A stretch of 64,000 nt of DNA from Pantoea sp. BAV 3049 (GCF_009765445.1 NZ_WHOY01000031.1:4353998-4417997), one strand, 5' to 3'; numbered from the stretch's first letter, positions 35,385 to 44,899 are shown. Made by a program: numbers and translations. The notes: generated by a model not told the origin, from the letters alone.

Positions 35385-38300
35385 ATGGCAGAGCCAGCGC
35401 TCGTCAGCATTGTTATTCCTTCTTATAAAACAACCTGGTTCGAAGCCGCGCTGAAAAGCGCCCTCGATCAGGATTATCCTCATTGCGAAATTATCGTCAG
35501 TGACGACTGCCCGACGCTGTTTATCAGCGATATTGTCAGTCGTTATCAGTCTTCATCCCGTCATCCACTGCGTTATATCCATAATGTGCCTGCGTTGGGT
35601 GAAGAGCAGAACTGCATGCAGTGCATCACAGAGAGCCGCGGCAAATATATCAAATTCCTTTTTGATGATGATTTGCTGGCAACCAATTGTGTCAGTGAAT
35701 TGGTTAAGGCCATGAGTGCCGGGCCAGACGTGGTGATGGCTACTTCACGACGCCACCGGATAGATGCGGTGGGAGAGCGGCTCAGCGATATCCCGACAAA
35801 CAGCCTTCCGGTCAGTGTTGACAGCGTGATGAAAGGGCTGGACATCATTAATTTTACAGTAGGTTGCATCAGCAATTTTATCGGTGAACCGACCTGCGTA
35901 CTGATGCGCCGTGAAGATTTACTGGAAATGATCGCCAGTGAAGATCTGCTGTATCGCCTTAACGGGGAGATGATGTATTTCCTCGGTGATCTGACCATCT
36001 ACCTGAAAATTTTGCGTAAAGGTGACCTGGCATATCTGGTGGAACCGCTTTCTTTCTTCCGCATCACGGATGAACAGGTCAGTAAGATGGGGCGGGATAA
36101 GGACCGGCGTGCCGGACACAGCCATCTGAAATTACCCCAGCATTTACTCGCGTTGGGATGGGCGAGACCTGATGAGCTGTTTAAAGGTAAGATCAGGGTT
36201 GCACCGATTTCCGATCTTCACAAATTGCACTGGACAGATGTCACGGCTGCCATGTTGCGTAATTTTGCGGCAAGTGAGTTTTTCAGCTGGCTGGATGTAC
36301 GTAAGCTGACGCCTGCACAGCAGGAGCTGATCGATCGGCATCATGCGGCTAATCCTGCCACTGTTCAACTGGTGGTGGTTATTGCTGCGCTGGAAAGTAG
36401 CCTGGCTGCCATTGAGCAGACGCTTGCCTCTGTCCGGCAGCATCCTCGTACAGGATTGCAAGTCACCCCGATCGTGATGGGAGAAGAGTCGCTTCCGCTT
36501 GTTGAGACGGCGGTGGTTTTAACGGACAGCGATCGCTATCTGAGCGACCTCAATACCGTCATTGAGAGTAATGAAGGTGACTGGTTCATGTTCCTGCAGG
36601 CAGGCGATAAATTTACTGCTTCAGGGCTGACGTCACTGTCGACCTCATTGCCGCAGGCTGGCGATTTACTGGCGCTGTATGGAGACGAAGTGATTATGGC
36701 AGGCAGCGGTCCTTCCGCCTGTCTGTCACGTCCCGATTTCAATCTTGATCTGTTCCTGAGTTCACCAGCAACCATGGCACATCATTGGCTGTTCCGCCGC
36801 GACCTGCTGTTGGCTGCCGGAGGATTGGATGAAAGTTGTGGCAAGGCTGCTGAACTGGCCCTGATCCTCAAGCTGATTGAAAGCACCGGTTTTGCCTCCA
36901 TCGGCCATTTGCCTGAACCTTTACTGCTGACCAGCAATAAGAAGGGCGATCCCGCAGAGGAAATGACCGTGATCCAGCGCCATATTCATCAGCGCGGGTT
37001 CCCGGACGCGGAGATCAGCTGTGATGAGAGCGGTCACTACCGTGTTCATTACCACCATCAGCATAAGCCGCTGGTCAGCATCGTTATTCTGGCTGGCAGC
37101 CACCTTCCCTCGCTGATTGGTTGCCTGACCAGCATCATGGAGAGGACCCGTTATCCGCACTATGAGCTGATCATTGTCGCGGACAACCAGAGTTCGCCTG
37201 CCCGCGACAGCTGGCTGAGCGAAATTGGCCGCCTTGAAGGCAGCGGCATCAAAGTCTGTGCTTTCCCGAACAGGTTCCAGCGCAGTGGTATGAGCAACCT
37301 GGCTGTCGGCGTGGCCAGCGGTGAATATCTGCTTTATATGCATGCTGAACTGGCGGTCAGCGATGAATACTGGCTGGATAACCTCCTTAACCATGCCCAA
37401 CGGCCAGAAGTGGGCATTGTTGGTGGCAGACAGCTTACGCCTGCCGGGCGGGTCCATCATGCCGGGTATGTACTGGGTATTGACGGGCTGGTGGGTGAGG
37501 TCTTCAGTGGTGCGGTTGAACAGCAGCTGACGATGATGAATCGTCTGCGCCTGGAGCAAAACTACAGTGCCGTCTCCGGTAACTTCATGCTGGTTCGCAA
37601 AGAGGCGCTGCTGGCGGTAGAGGGTTTTGATACCTCCCTCGATCGCTATGATGATGTCGACTTCTGCCTGCGTCTTCGTGAACGAGGTTATTTAACTGTC
37701 TGGACTCCCCATGCGCGAATACTGCGCAGTAGCGTTGAAAACACGCTGGTGGAAAGTGAGACTCAGCTCAGCGCGGAGCAGGATATTATGTACCAACGGT
37801 GGCAGCCACTGATTGCCCGCGATCCTGCTTATAACAGCAATTTGTCGTTTAAAAGTAAAACCTTTGAAATGGAGGCGCAAAGCCTGACCAGCTGGAAACC
37901 CCTTGCCGGTCTTGCGGTGCCGACCTTTTTTGCCCTCACCGATGAGACATCAGCAGATGTCAGCTGGCGGATCCGTGAAGCGTTCAACGTCATGCAGCAG
38001 CAGGGGATCGCCACCGGCATCACTCTTGCTGAATTACCCGTTCTCGCCAGGCTGGCGCAGTACCAGCCTGACACACTTATCCTGCAACATCACTCTTCTG
38101 CCGCTTTCCATCAGTATGTTGAAAAGCTTCACCGCATTGAGCGATTGTTCAAAGTGTACTGGCTCGATCAAACCGTTCCGACGCTGGGATTGAAGAATCA
38201 TTACCGACATGAACTTAAAAATGAGGCCATCGCCCGGTTGAAGATGACGCTCAGCCATGTTGATCGGGTCATTGTCTCTTCCGCCGGACTGGCCGAAGCG

Positions 38301-38897
38301 CTGGAAGGGGTCCACCATGACATCGTTCACCTGCCAGCACGGCTGCCAGTGGCCAGCTGGAGTGGGCTGTACAGCTACCGTAACCGTGGACAGAGCCCCC
38401 GGGTTGGCTGGTCAGGTACTGCGGATGATGCTAACGACCTAAACGTTATCTCCGATCTTATTCGGGAGTTCGCCGGTAAGGTTGAATGGGTCATTTTCGG
38501 TTCCTGTCCTGACTCTCTGCGGCCTTATGTCCATGAAGTCCACGTGCAGGGCGTACCGGAGCTTTATGCTCAGCGGCTGGCATCGTTAAATCTCGATCTG
38601 GCGGTAGTGCCGCTGGAAGACAATTTCCTCAGCCTCAGTAAAAACAACCAGAAATTGCTGGAGTATGGCGCCTGTGCCATTCCGGTGATCTGCAGTGATG
38701 TGCGCTGTTTACAGGATGAGCTGCCGGTAACGCGCGTCAGAAACCGTTTTAAAGACTGGCGTGATGCGCTGCGCAGTCATCTCAGCGATCTCTCCGGTAG
38801 TGCAAGTCAGGGGCGGGAACTACAGGCTGTTGTTGAACAGAACTGCATGCTTTCAGGAAATAATTTACTGCACTGGGCTGAGGCCTGGCAGGAATAA
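35385..38897 (+). CDS. Giant three-domain glycosyltransferase, probably for flagellin (copy 2)
   Basis: The 1170-residue paralogue of the preceding protein has the same order. The first GT2 domain has KFLFDDDLL. The second, at about 562-790, has YDDVDFCLRLRERGYLTVWT. The GT4-like domain lies at about 843-1165 (KLLEYGACAIPVICSD). In the GT4-like part the ADMAGCGHYRI segment of copy 1 is replaced by ETSADVSWRI, so the C-terminal domain may have changed donor or lost activity. An AGGTGA ribosome site precedes the ATG. Two paralogues suggest stepwise addition of sugars or different acceptor sites. Confidence 0.78.
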   Translation: MAEPALVSIVIPSYKTTWFEAALKSALDQDYPHCEIIVSDDCPTLFISDIVSRYQSSSRHPLRYIHNVPALGEEQNCMQCITESRGKYIKFLFDDDLLATNCVSELVKAMSAGPDVVMATSRRHRIDAVGERLSDIPTNSLPVSVDSVMKGLDIINFTVGCISNFIGEPTCVLMRREDLLEMIASEDLLYRLNGEMMYFLGDLTIYLKILRKGDLAYLVEPLSFFRITDEQVSKMGRDKDRRAGHSHLKLPQHLLALGWARPDELFKGKIRVAPISDLHKLHWTDVTAAMLRNFAASEFFSWLDVRKLTPAQQELIDRHHAANPATVQLVVVIAALESSLAAIEQTLASVRQHPRTGLQVTPIVMGEESLPLVETAVVLTDSDRYLSDLNTVIESNEGDWFMFLQAGDKFTASGLTSLSTSLPQAGDLLALYGDEVIMAGSGPSACLSRPDFNLDLFLSSPATMAHHWLFRRDLLLAAGGLDESCGKAAELALILKLIESTGFASIGHLPEPLLLTSNKKGDPAEEMTVIQRHIHQRGFPDAEISCDESGHYRVHYHHQHKPLVSIVILAGSHLPSLIGCLTSIMERTRYPHYELIIVADNQSSPARDSWLSEIGRLEGSGIKVCAFPNRFQRSGMSNLAVGVASGEYLLYMHAELAVSDEYWLDNLLNHAQRPEVGIVGGRQLTPAGRVHHAGYVLGIDGLVGEVFSGAVEQQLTMMNRLRLEQNYSAVSGNFMLVRKEALLAVEGFDTSLDRYDDVDFCLRLRERGYLTVWTPHARILRSSVENTLVESETQLSAEQDIMYQRWQPLIARDPAYNSNLSFKSKTFEMEAQSLTSWKPLAGLAVPTFFALTDETSADVSWRIREAFNVMQQQGIATGITLAELPVLARLAQYQPDTLILQHHSSAAFHQYVEKLHRIERLFKVYWLDQTVPTLGLKNHYRHELKNEAIARLKMTLSHVDRVIVSSAGLAEALEGVHHDIVHLPARLPVASWSGLYSYRNRGQSPRVGWSGTADDANDLNVISDLIREFAGKVEWVIFGSCPDSLRPYVHEVHVQGVPELYAQRLASLNLDLAVVPLEDNFLSLSKNNQKLLEYGACAIPVICSDVRCLQDELPVTRVRNRFKDWRDALRSHLSDLSGSASQGRELQAVVEQNCMLSGNNLLHWAEAWQE

Positions 38898-38988
38898 TGT
38901 TAACCGGCTCAAACAACGTAAAGATCAGGTAGAAGGTTGTGAACCTACTGCCGATTAGCAGAGTACGGGATACTCTCAGGGGTGAAAA

Positions 38989-40161
38989 ATGAAATTGATT
39001 GATAAAGTTGGCGCAGACGATCTCTCACAAAGTCCTGTTAACCCTGTGTTTGAGCCTTTTCAGGGCACAGTCATTCCAGTGGCTCAGCCTTATCTGCCCG
39101 ATCGCAAAAGGCTGGATGCCTATATTGATGGCATTTACCAGCGCAGATGGCTCACTAACAATGGACCGCTGGTTCAGTTGCTGACTGAGCGGCTGCAGGC
39201 ATTTCTCGGTGTCAGGAATTTACTGCTGGTGTCAAACGGCACTCTGGCGCTGCAAATCGCTTACCGTGCGTTAAATATTCATCAATCCGTTGACGGTCAA
39301 CCTGCTGAAGCCGTGACCACGCCCTTCAGCTTTGCTGCAACCAGCAGCACGCTGGTCTGGGAAGGCATTAAACCTGTGTATGCGGATATCGATCCGTCCA
39401 GCTGGTGTCTGAAACCTGAACACATTGCACAGCAAATAACGCCACAAACGCGGGCTATTGTCCCGGTACATGTTTTTGGCAATATCTGTGAAGTTGAAAA
39501 AATAGCCGCAATAGCTGCAGAGCATCATTTAAAAGTTATCTACGACGGTGCCCACGCCTTTGGCGTAGGTTATAAAGGCGGCAGCGCATTATCATGGGGT
39601 GACGCTACCACCCTGAGTTTCCATGCCACCAAAATATTCCATTGCATTGAGGGTGGGGCGATCATCTTCAAAAACCAGGAAGATCTGGAGCGGGCAAAGC
39701 ACCTGATTAACTTTGGTATTACTGGTCCCGATGTGGTTGAGGCCGTAGGGATTAATGCCAAAATGAACGAATTCAGCGCGGCTATGGGACTGAGTCTGCT
39801 CGATGAATACATGATCAACATCGAAGGCCGTGAAAAGATCTGGCAGCGATATTATCGCGAGTTGTCCGATCAGGTTATCAGACAGAAAAGAATGGCAGAT
39901 ATTAGCAACAATTATGCCTACTATCCGGTGGTCTTTAAAAATACCGCTGAGATGCTGGAAGTACAGAAAAAATTGCTGAAGATAAATATCTCTTCCCGTC
40001 GTTATTTCTATCCCAGCCTGGATACCCTGGAGTTTTACAACGCCAGTGAGCCGAAAATTGCCTCGCAGGATGTAGCGTCACGGATACTTTGTCTGCCGGT
40101 ATTTTATGGTTTGTCGGATAATATCGTCAGCAAAATTATTGATATTGTGAACGGAAAATGA
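38989..40161 (+). CDS. Sugar aminotransferase (DegT/DnrJ/EryC1 family)
   Basis: The 390-residue PLP enzyme has its cofactor Lys near residue 215 in SFHATKIFHCIEGGA, and IYDGAHAFGV earlier. The opening motifs PVAQPYLPDRKRLD and RWLTNNGPLVQLL resemble VioA/FdtB-type nucleotide-sugar 4- or 3-aminotransferases. It would convert a dTDP-4-keto- or 3-keto-6-deoxyhexose to an amino sugar for the flagellin glycan. It starts an apparently tight four-gene operon, overlapping the next gene by four bases. Confidence 0.85.
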   Translation: MKLIDKVGADDLSQSPVNPVFEPFQGTVIPVAQPYLPDRKRLDAYIDGIYQRRWLTNNGPLVQLLTERLQAFLGVRNLLLVSNGTLALQIAYRALNIHQSVDGQPAEAVTTPFSFAATSSTLVWEGIKPVYADIDPSSWCLKPEHIAQQITPQTRAIVPVHVFGNICEVEKIAAIAAEHHLKVIYDGAHAFGVGYKGGSALSWGDATTLSFHATKIFHCIEGGAIIFKNQEDLERAKHLINFGITGPDVVEAVGINAKMNEFSAAMGLSLLDEYMINIEGREKIWQRYYRELSDQVIRQKRMADISNNYAYYPVVFKNTAEMLEVQKKLLKINISSRRYFYPSLDTLEFYNASEPKIASQDVASRILCLPVFYGLSDNIVSKIIDIVNGK

Positions 40162-40862
40162 AAATTGCCGTTATGCAGCCCTATTTTTTCCCTTATCTGG
40201 GCTATTACCAACTGGCGGCAGGTGTGGACAATTTTATCTTTTTCGATGATGTCAGCTATATCAAAAAAGGCTATATAAACCGCAATGCAATTCTGGCGGC
40301 GGGACAATCCTGCCGTTTCAGCCTCCCGGTGGTTAACCAGAGCCAAAACCGGGCAATCAACCAGCATGATTATGTTGGCAATTATCAGCCATTTTTGCAG
40401 CTGATCCGGCAGAGCTACCAGACGGCGCCCTATTTTGATGCGGTAATGCCAATGATTCTGCAGGTGATAAACCTGCCCACCAGAAATGTCGCTGCGGTGA
40501 ATGCATGCAGCATCAGCAGTGTGTTCAGTTATTTGTCGCTACCTTTCAAGTGGCGCTTTTCTTCTGATTTTTCTAATGAAAAACAGCTCAAGGCCTCAGA
40601 CAGAATTATTGATTTATGCCTGAGGAGCGAAGCCCTGTGCTACCACAATGCCTCCGGTGGAAGAGCGCTTTACGCGGATGAAGACTTCAGCCGGCAAGGG
40701 CTTTCATTATTATTTTGTCAGCCAACACTGTCTGCTTATCTGCAGCAGGGAGAAGAATTTGTCGCTGGTCTGTCGATTATCGATATGCTGATGTTTTGTT
40801 CCCCACAAACGTGCCGGGAACATTTGACTGCAGGAAAACTGCTAACCGCATCAGAGATGTAA
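40158..40862 (+). CDS. WbqC-family protein
   Basis: The 234-residue protein begins KIAVMQPYFFPYLGYYQLAA and has DNFIFFDDVSYIKKGYINRN and HNASGG, hallmarks of the WbqC family found in surface-polysaccharide and amino-sugar loci. Its chemistry is poorly known, and a role in amino-sugar acylation has been suggested for relatives. It overlaps the aminotransferase gene by four bases (ATGA). Confidence 0.85.
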   Translation: MKIAVMQPYFFPYLGYYQLAAGVDNFIFFDDVSYIKKGYINRNAILAAGQSCRFSLPVVNQSQNRAINQHDYVGNYQPFLQLIRQSYQTAPYFDAVMPMILQVINLPTRNVAAVNACSISSVFSYLSLPFKWRFSSDFSNEKQLKASDRIIDLCLRSEALCYHNASGGRALYADEDFSRQGLSLLFCQPTLSAYLQQGEEFVAGLSIIDMLMFCSPQTCREHLTAGKLLTASEM

Positions 40863-40863
40863 A

Positions 40864-41316
40864 ATGGAAATCATCAGAGACAATAATAAGCAAAGAATCA
40901 GTGATTACCTGGTGATGATGGCGGATACGTTCACTCCTTCATTGCATGATCAGGTCGAGATCGGGGGATATGCGGGTAAGTTGGCCAGCCACGCCGTGAA
41001 TCTGTTTCTCACGGACGGACAACGGGACTGGGGATATGCAGCATTTTATGCCAACGATAGCGCTCTGAAGCGCGCCTTCATTTCCAGCATCAGCGTCAGC
41101 CCTGAACTGCATGGGCTTGGTCACGCGCAAAAACTGATGCGCCATATTGAGCAGTTGGCGCAGCTGATGGCAATGAACGCCATCATCCTTGAAGTTAACA
41201 GTAAAAATACCAGAGCATTTCATTTTTATCAGCGACAGGGGTTTATTCCCTTTAATGAAAAAACAGACACAATGATGATGATTAAATCATTATCTCAGCG
41301 ATCCGCAGAGGCCTGA
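40864..41316 (+). CDS. GNAT-family N-acetyltransferase
   Basis: The 150-residue protein has the GNAT acyl-CoA loop (SVSPELHGLGHAQKLMRHIE) and the terminal NTRAFHFYQRQGF motif. In this setting it probably N-acylates the amino sugar made by the neighbouring aminotransferase. It begins one base after the WbqC stop and ends two bases before the methyltransferase gene. Confidence 0.82.
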   Translation: MEIIRDNNKQRISDYLVMMADTFTPSLHDQVEIGGYAGKLASHAVNLFLTDGQRDWGYAAFYANDSALKRAFISSISVSPELHGLGHAQKLMRHIEQLAQLMAMNAIILEVNSKNTRAFHFYQRQGFIPFNEKTDTMMMIKSLSQRSAEA

Positions 41317-41318
41317 AA

Positions 41319-42404
41319 ATGGTGATAAATAAAAAAGTACTGATCTTCCCTTGCCATATTCCCCATGGCGAAGAGTTTGCAAAAACTGTTTCTGCGCTGG
41401 GTGTGGAAGTGGTCAGAGCCACTTCTGTGGCAGCAGAGGCTGACAGCGTAATCGGGCAATATCATCTTCCTTTTGTGAATGAATCGGGTTTCCTTCCTGC
41501 TTTCCACGCGCTTCTTGAGCAGGAAGATATTGGCTACGTTTATGCTGCTCATGATGTGGTGCTGGATTTTTTGAAAAAACTGCGCACTCAAAATAATTAC
41601 GGTGAGCGGTTCCAGCTCTGTAATGATTATCAGCACAAAGCTCATCACAACTACTATCACCAGGCAGAAAAATGGGCTAAACAGGCGTTGCGCGATATTA
41701 CCAGTGAAAAGTATGGCAAGCCGGTTAATCCGCCCTTACGCACTAAGCAATATGCCAATCTTAACCTGGGTTTCCATCACATTCCGGGCCAGAGTGACGG
41801 CGATAAATTGCTGGCGCTGGCCAGCGTGTTTACGCTTGCTGTTCCTGGAGATATAGTTGAAATAGGGTGTTTCTGGGGGCGCTCATCTTACGCACTGGCT
41901 TTCCTTGCCAGACATCACGGTCTTGGCAGCGTTGTCTCGATTGACCCATGGGATCTGCAGCCAAGCAGCGATCAGGGCGAAGGCACGCAGCTGGTGAATG
42001 ACGCGGTTAAATTGATCGACTGGGAGCAGGTTTTCCAGGGCTTCCTGACCTCTGTTGCCTCGCTGGATAATATTAACTATATCCGGGATACCTCCAGTGC
42101 GGCGGCGGTAAAATATCAGGAACTGCGGCAGTCGGGTGTCCTTCGTACTGCTGAACTGGGTGAGATTTGCATCACCGGCGAGATAGCTGTGCTGCACATC
42201 GATGGAAACCATAAGTACGAAGAAGTGAAAAAAGACATTGCCAGCTGGATGCCGTTCATGAAATCCGGTGGCTGGATCCTGCTTGATGACTACGAATGGT
42301 CTTTTGGTGATGGGCCACAACGGGCGGGGATGGAGCTCATTGCTGACCCGCGAGTGGCGGGATCATTTGTTGCCAGCGATACACTGTTTGTCCAGTTGAA
42401 GTAG
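41319..42404 (+). CDS. SAM-dependent methyltransferase with N-terminal pre-ATP-grasp-like domain
   Basis: The 361-residue protein has a class I methyltransferase fold at about 150-360 (VEIGCFWGRSSYALAFLARH, VVSIDPWDL, LHIDGNHKYEEVKKDI, WILLDDYEW), closest in feel to TylF/CmcI O-methyltransferases. The first 90 residues (KKVLIFPCHIPHGEEFAKTV, then IGYVYAAHDVVLDFL) look like the Rossmann-like domain that precedes ATP-grasp enzymes, yet no ATP-grasp domain follows. It may O-methylate the glycan, as the viosamine derivative of P. syringae flagellin is methylated. The substrate is inferred. Confidence 0.78.
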   Translation: MVINKKVLIFPCHIPHGEEFAKTVSALGVEVVRATSVAAEADSVIGQYHLPFVNESGFLPAFHALLEQEDIGYVYAAHDVVLDFLKKLRTQNNYGERFQLCNDYQHKAHHNYYHQAEKWAKQALRDITSEKYGKPVNPPLRTKQYANLNLGFHHIPGQSDGDKLLALASVFTLAVPGDIVEIGCFWGRSSYALAFLARHHGLGSVVSIDPWDLQPSSDQGEGTQLVNDAVKLIDWEQVFQGFLTSVASLDNINYIRDTSSAAAVKYQELRQSGVLRTAELGEICITGEIAVLHIDGNHKYEEVKKDIASWMPFMKSGGWILLDDYEWSFGDGPQRAGMELIADPRVAGSFVASDTLFVQLK

Positions 42405-42516
42405 ATCTTTCCTGCCGGATTTGCCAGTCCTTACAAAAAACATACAGAAATAGCCAGAGCTGCCGATACCCACAGAGATCAATAACTGTGGGTAGATCCC
42501 TGTTCTGGAGTGTCCG

Positions 42517-43485
42517 ATGCGCTTCAATTATGACTTGTTACCCGGGGAGCAGCTGTCGTTCGATGAAATCAGCGAACGCTACAGCCAGCGTTATCCCGAC
42601 GATAAATCGCTGACCAGCCGGGGCTTACTCAGCCCGTCCACGTCCAGTAAGAACTGGACGATCCGTGCGGTCTTTGCCAGTAAAGACAGGCAGATCCCGC
42701 TGGAAGATCTGCTGTTTATCGCCAGCGATAATGAACGGAAAAATTATTTGCAGCGCTTTGAACACTATCTGACTCGCCAGGAAAGCTTTCTCTATTTCCG
42801 TCGTCCTGCCGATCCGGCACCGTGGAATTCGTGGAAGGTGATGGGTGAGAGCAAGGTATTGGCTATGCTTGATCCTGCGTCGATCATGGCGCAAAGCCTG
42901 CTGCAGCAGCGGGGTTATACGCTTACGCTGCTGCGCAGTGAAGATGAGGAAGAGTACTGGCAGCTGTATGACCGGCAGTCGAAACCCTGCTTTGAATACT
43001 CCCGTCAGCTGCAATTTATTGTGGTGCTGACTTCGCCGCTGCTGCCGCCACCGGCCGGGGTGATCCAGGGGACTCAGGTAGGGCGGCGGGTGAAAGCCCG
43101 GCTCTGGCATCGAGCCAGCCATCAGGAGTTCAACCGGGCGGTTCGCGAGCGTTATGGTGCTTGTGTGATCACCGGTACGTTGCTGACGGATGAACATGCA
43201 TGGCCCTGGGTGGAAGCCTGCCACATCGACACGCGCGAAAGTGAGCAGGGCTTTATGCTGGATAACAGTACTGATAATGGTCTGTTTCTGCGCAGCGATT
43301 TGCAACGCCTCTTTGCCAGCCGGCGGCTGAGCATTGATGCGCAAAATGGTACGGTACAGTTCCGTCGCGCGCTGCAGGAAGATCACACTCTGATGCCGTT
43401 TTATCAGGAGCTGGAAGGGAAGGTGTGTGCTTTATGGGCGCAGGTTCCCGTAGCGACTCGTGAGAAGCTGCAAAACATACGTTGA
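42517..43485 (+). CDS. HNH endonuclease-like protein
   Basis: The 322-residue protein carries an HNH_2-type nuclease motif in its C-terminal third (ACVITGTLLTD, VEACHIDTRES, DNSTDNGLFLRSDLQRLFAS). The N-terminal 190 residues are unrecognised. There is no partner methyltransferase or restriction subunit. It stands between the glycosylation operon and fliA, with its own gap of 112 bases upstream and a terminator downstream, so it is probably an independent insertion. A defence role is possible but not shown. Confidence 0.75.
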   Translation: MRFNYDLLPGEQLSFDEISERYSQRYPDDKSLTSRGLLSPSTSSKNWTIRAVFASKDRQIPLEDLLFIASDNERKNYLQRFEHYLTRQESFLYFRRPADPAPWNSWKVMGESKVLAMLDPASIMAQSLLQQRGYTLTLLRSEDEEEYWQLYDRQSKPCFEYSRQLQFIVVLTSPLLPPPAGVIQGTQVGRRVKARLWHRASHQEFNRAVRERYGACVITGTLLTDEHAWPWVEACHIDTRESEQGFMLDNSTDNGLFLRSDLQRLFASRRLSIDAQNGTVQFRRALQEDHTLMPFYQELEGKVCALWAQVPVATREKLQNIR

Positions 43486-43494
43486 AACACAGCG

Positions 43495-43522
43495 AGGCGG
43501 CAGGGGAACCCGCCGCCTTTCT
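43495..43522 (+). terminator. Terminator after the HNH gene
   Basis: AGGCGGC...GCCGCCT, extended by GGG/CCC inside, is followed by TTTCTT. Confidence 0.85.
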
Positions 43523-43578
43523 TCGCAAAATTGAAATAACCCGCCTTTTTTACCGCTATTCCGCCAATCAATCCACCC

Positions 43579-43605
43579 TACAGAAACAGATAATCGTGCC
43601 GATAA
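43579..43605 (+). promoter_or_regulatory. Sigma-28 promoter of fliA
   Basis: TACAGAAA, 11 bases, GCCGATAA. The -10 is perfect while the -35 is poor. It would let FliA raise its own expression. The class II promoter of fliA was not located. Confidence 0.65.
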
Positions 43606-43629
43606 CTTAACTAACGCAGGGTAGTCAGA

Positions 43630-44352
43630 GTGAACGATCTATATACCGCCAATGGCGTGATGGATAAAAACTCGCTGTGGCAGCGATATGTGCCACTGGT
43701 GCGTCATGAAGCGCTTCGCTTACAGGTCAGGTTGCCTGCCAGCGTGGAGCTGGATGACCTCCTGCAGGCAGGTGGCATCGGGCTGTTGAATGCCGTGGAG
43801 CGCTATGACGCGCTGCAGGGAACAGCTTTTACCACCTATGCAGTACAGCGAATTCGTGGCGCGATGCTGGATGAATTGCGAAGCCGTGACTGGGCTCCCC
43901 GCAGCGTGCGGCGTAATGCGCGTGAAGTGGCCGGCGCTATGCATCGGGTCGAACAGGCGCTGGGGCGCTCGGCGACCGAGCAGGAAGTGGCTTCGCAGCT
44001 GGATGTGTCTCTGGATGAGTACCGTCAAATCCTGCTGGATACCAATAACAGCCAGTTGTTCTCCTACGACGAGTTTCGTGAAGAGCACGGCGACAGCGCG
44101 GAGCTGGTGACGGAGGGCCATGAAGAAGCTAACCCGCTGCACCAGTTGATGGAAGGGAATCTTCGTGAACGTGTCATTGAAGCGATTGAGGCTTTGCCCG
44201 AGCGCGAAAAAATGGTGCTGACGCTTTATTACCAGGAAGAGCTGAATCTGAAAGAGATTGGCGCAGTGCTGGAAGTCGGGGAATCCCGCGTCAGCCAGTT
44301 GCACAGTCAGGCGATCAAACGCCTGCGCGCCCGGTTAACGGGAGCGCGCTGA
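43630..44352 (+). CDS. fliA: FliA, flagellar sigma factor (sigma-28)
   Basis: The 240-residue protein is close to recalled E. coli FliA. It has region 2 (PLVRHEALRLQVRLPASVEL...LLQAGGIGLL), region 3 (RDWAPRSVRRNAREVA) and region 4 (LNLKEIGAVLEVGESRVSQL). It directs transcription of late flagellar and chemotaxis genes. Translation starts at a GTG preceded by GCAGGG, as in E. coli. Confidence 0.98.
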   Translation: MNDLYTANGVMDKNSLWQRYVPLVRHEALRLQVRLPASVELDDLLQAGGIGLLNAVERYDALQGTAFTTYAVQRIRGAMLDELRSRDWAPRSVRRNAREVAGAMHRVEQALGRSATEQEVASQLDVSLDEYRQILLDTNNSQLFSYDEFREEHGDSAELVTEGHEEANPLHQLMEGNLRERVIEAIEALPEREKMVLTLYYQEELNLKEIGAVLEVGESRVSQLHSQAIKRLRARLTGAR

Positions 44353-44395
44353 CAGGGTCAGTTTTGCACTCTCAACACCTACCGGGGACTCCAAG

Positions 44396-44899
44396 ATGGG
44401 ATCCAAAGCGAAAATGAGGCCGTTGAGCCGTTATTTAAAAGACTACAAACACAGCCAGAGTAATTGTTCGCACTGCGGCAAAATATTGGACCGTATGGCA
44501 CTGGTCTTTCGCGGCCAGATTATTAATAAAGAAGCCATAGCCCGGATGGACCAGCTGATCGACGATCAGGTCTGGCTGAAACTTCAGAATGAGCTGACGG
44601 CATTGTGCCGCTTCTGCAGTGATATTTACTGCAATACCCATCCGAATTATTTCGACATCATGGCGTTTAAGCAATATCTGTTTGAGCAGACCGAGATGAG
44701 TCACAGTACCATTCGCGAATATGTTGTTCGCCTGCGTCGCCTTGACGATATGCTGTCAGCCCGCAACTTCCCTGCGGAAAAATTGAGTGGTAACAGCTGG
44801 CACGAATGTCTGGAGAATGACCTGCCGGATGCCGGAAACAATAACTACCGCATTGCTTTACGCAAATATGACCAGTTTTTAGGCTGGCAGCGCAATTAG
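44396..44899 (+). CDS. fliZ: FliZ, regulator of motility and RpoS targets
   Basis: The 167-residue protein matches FliZ (RPLSRYLKDYKHSQSNCSHC, KQYLFEQTEMSHSTIREYVV, NNYRIALRKY). FliZ acts as an anti-activator at RpoS-type promoters and promotes flagellar expression. It lies 43 bases after fliA, the standard fliAZ order, and is shorter at its C-terminus than the E. coli protein (183). Confidence 0.95.
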   Translation: MGSKAKMRPLSRYLKDYKHSQSNCSHCGKILDRMALVFRGQIINKEAIARMDQLIDDQVWLKLQNELTALCRFCSDIYCNTHPNYFDIMAFKQYLFEQTEMSHSTIREYVVRLRRLDDMLSARNFPAEKLSGNSWHECLENDLPDAGNNNYRIALRKYDQFLGWQRN

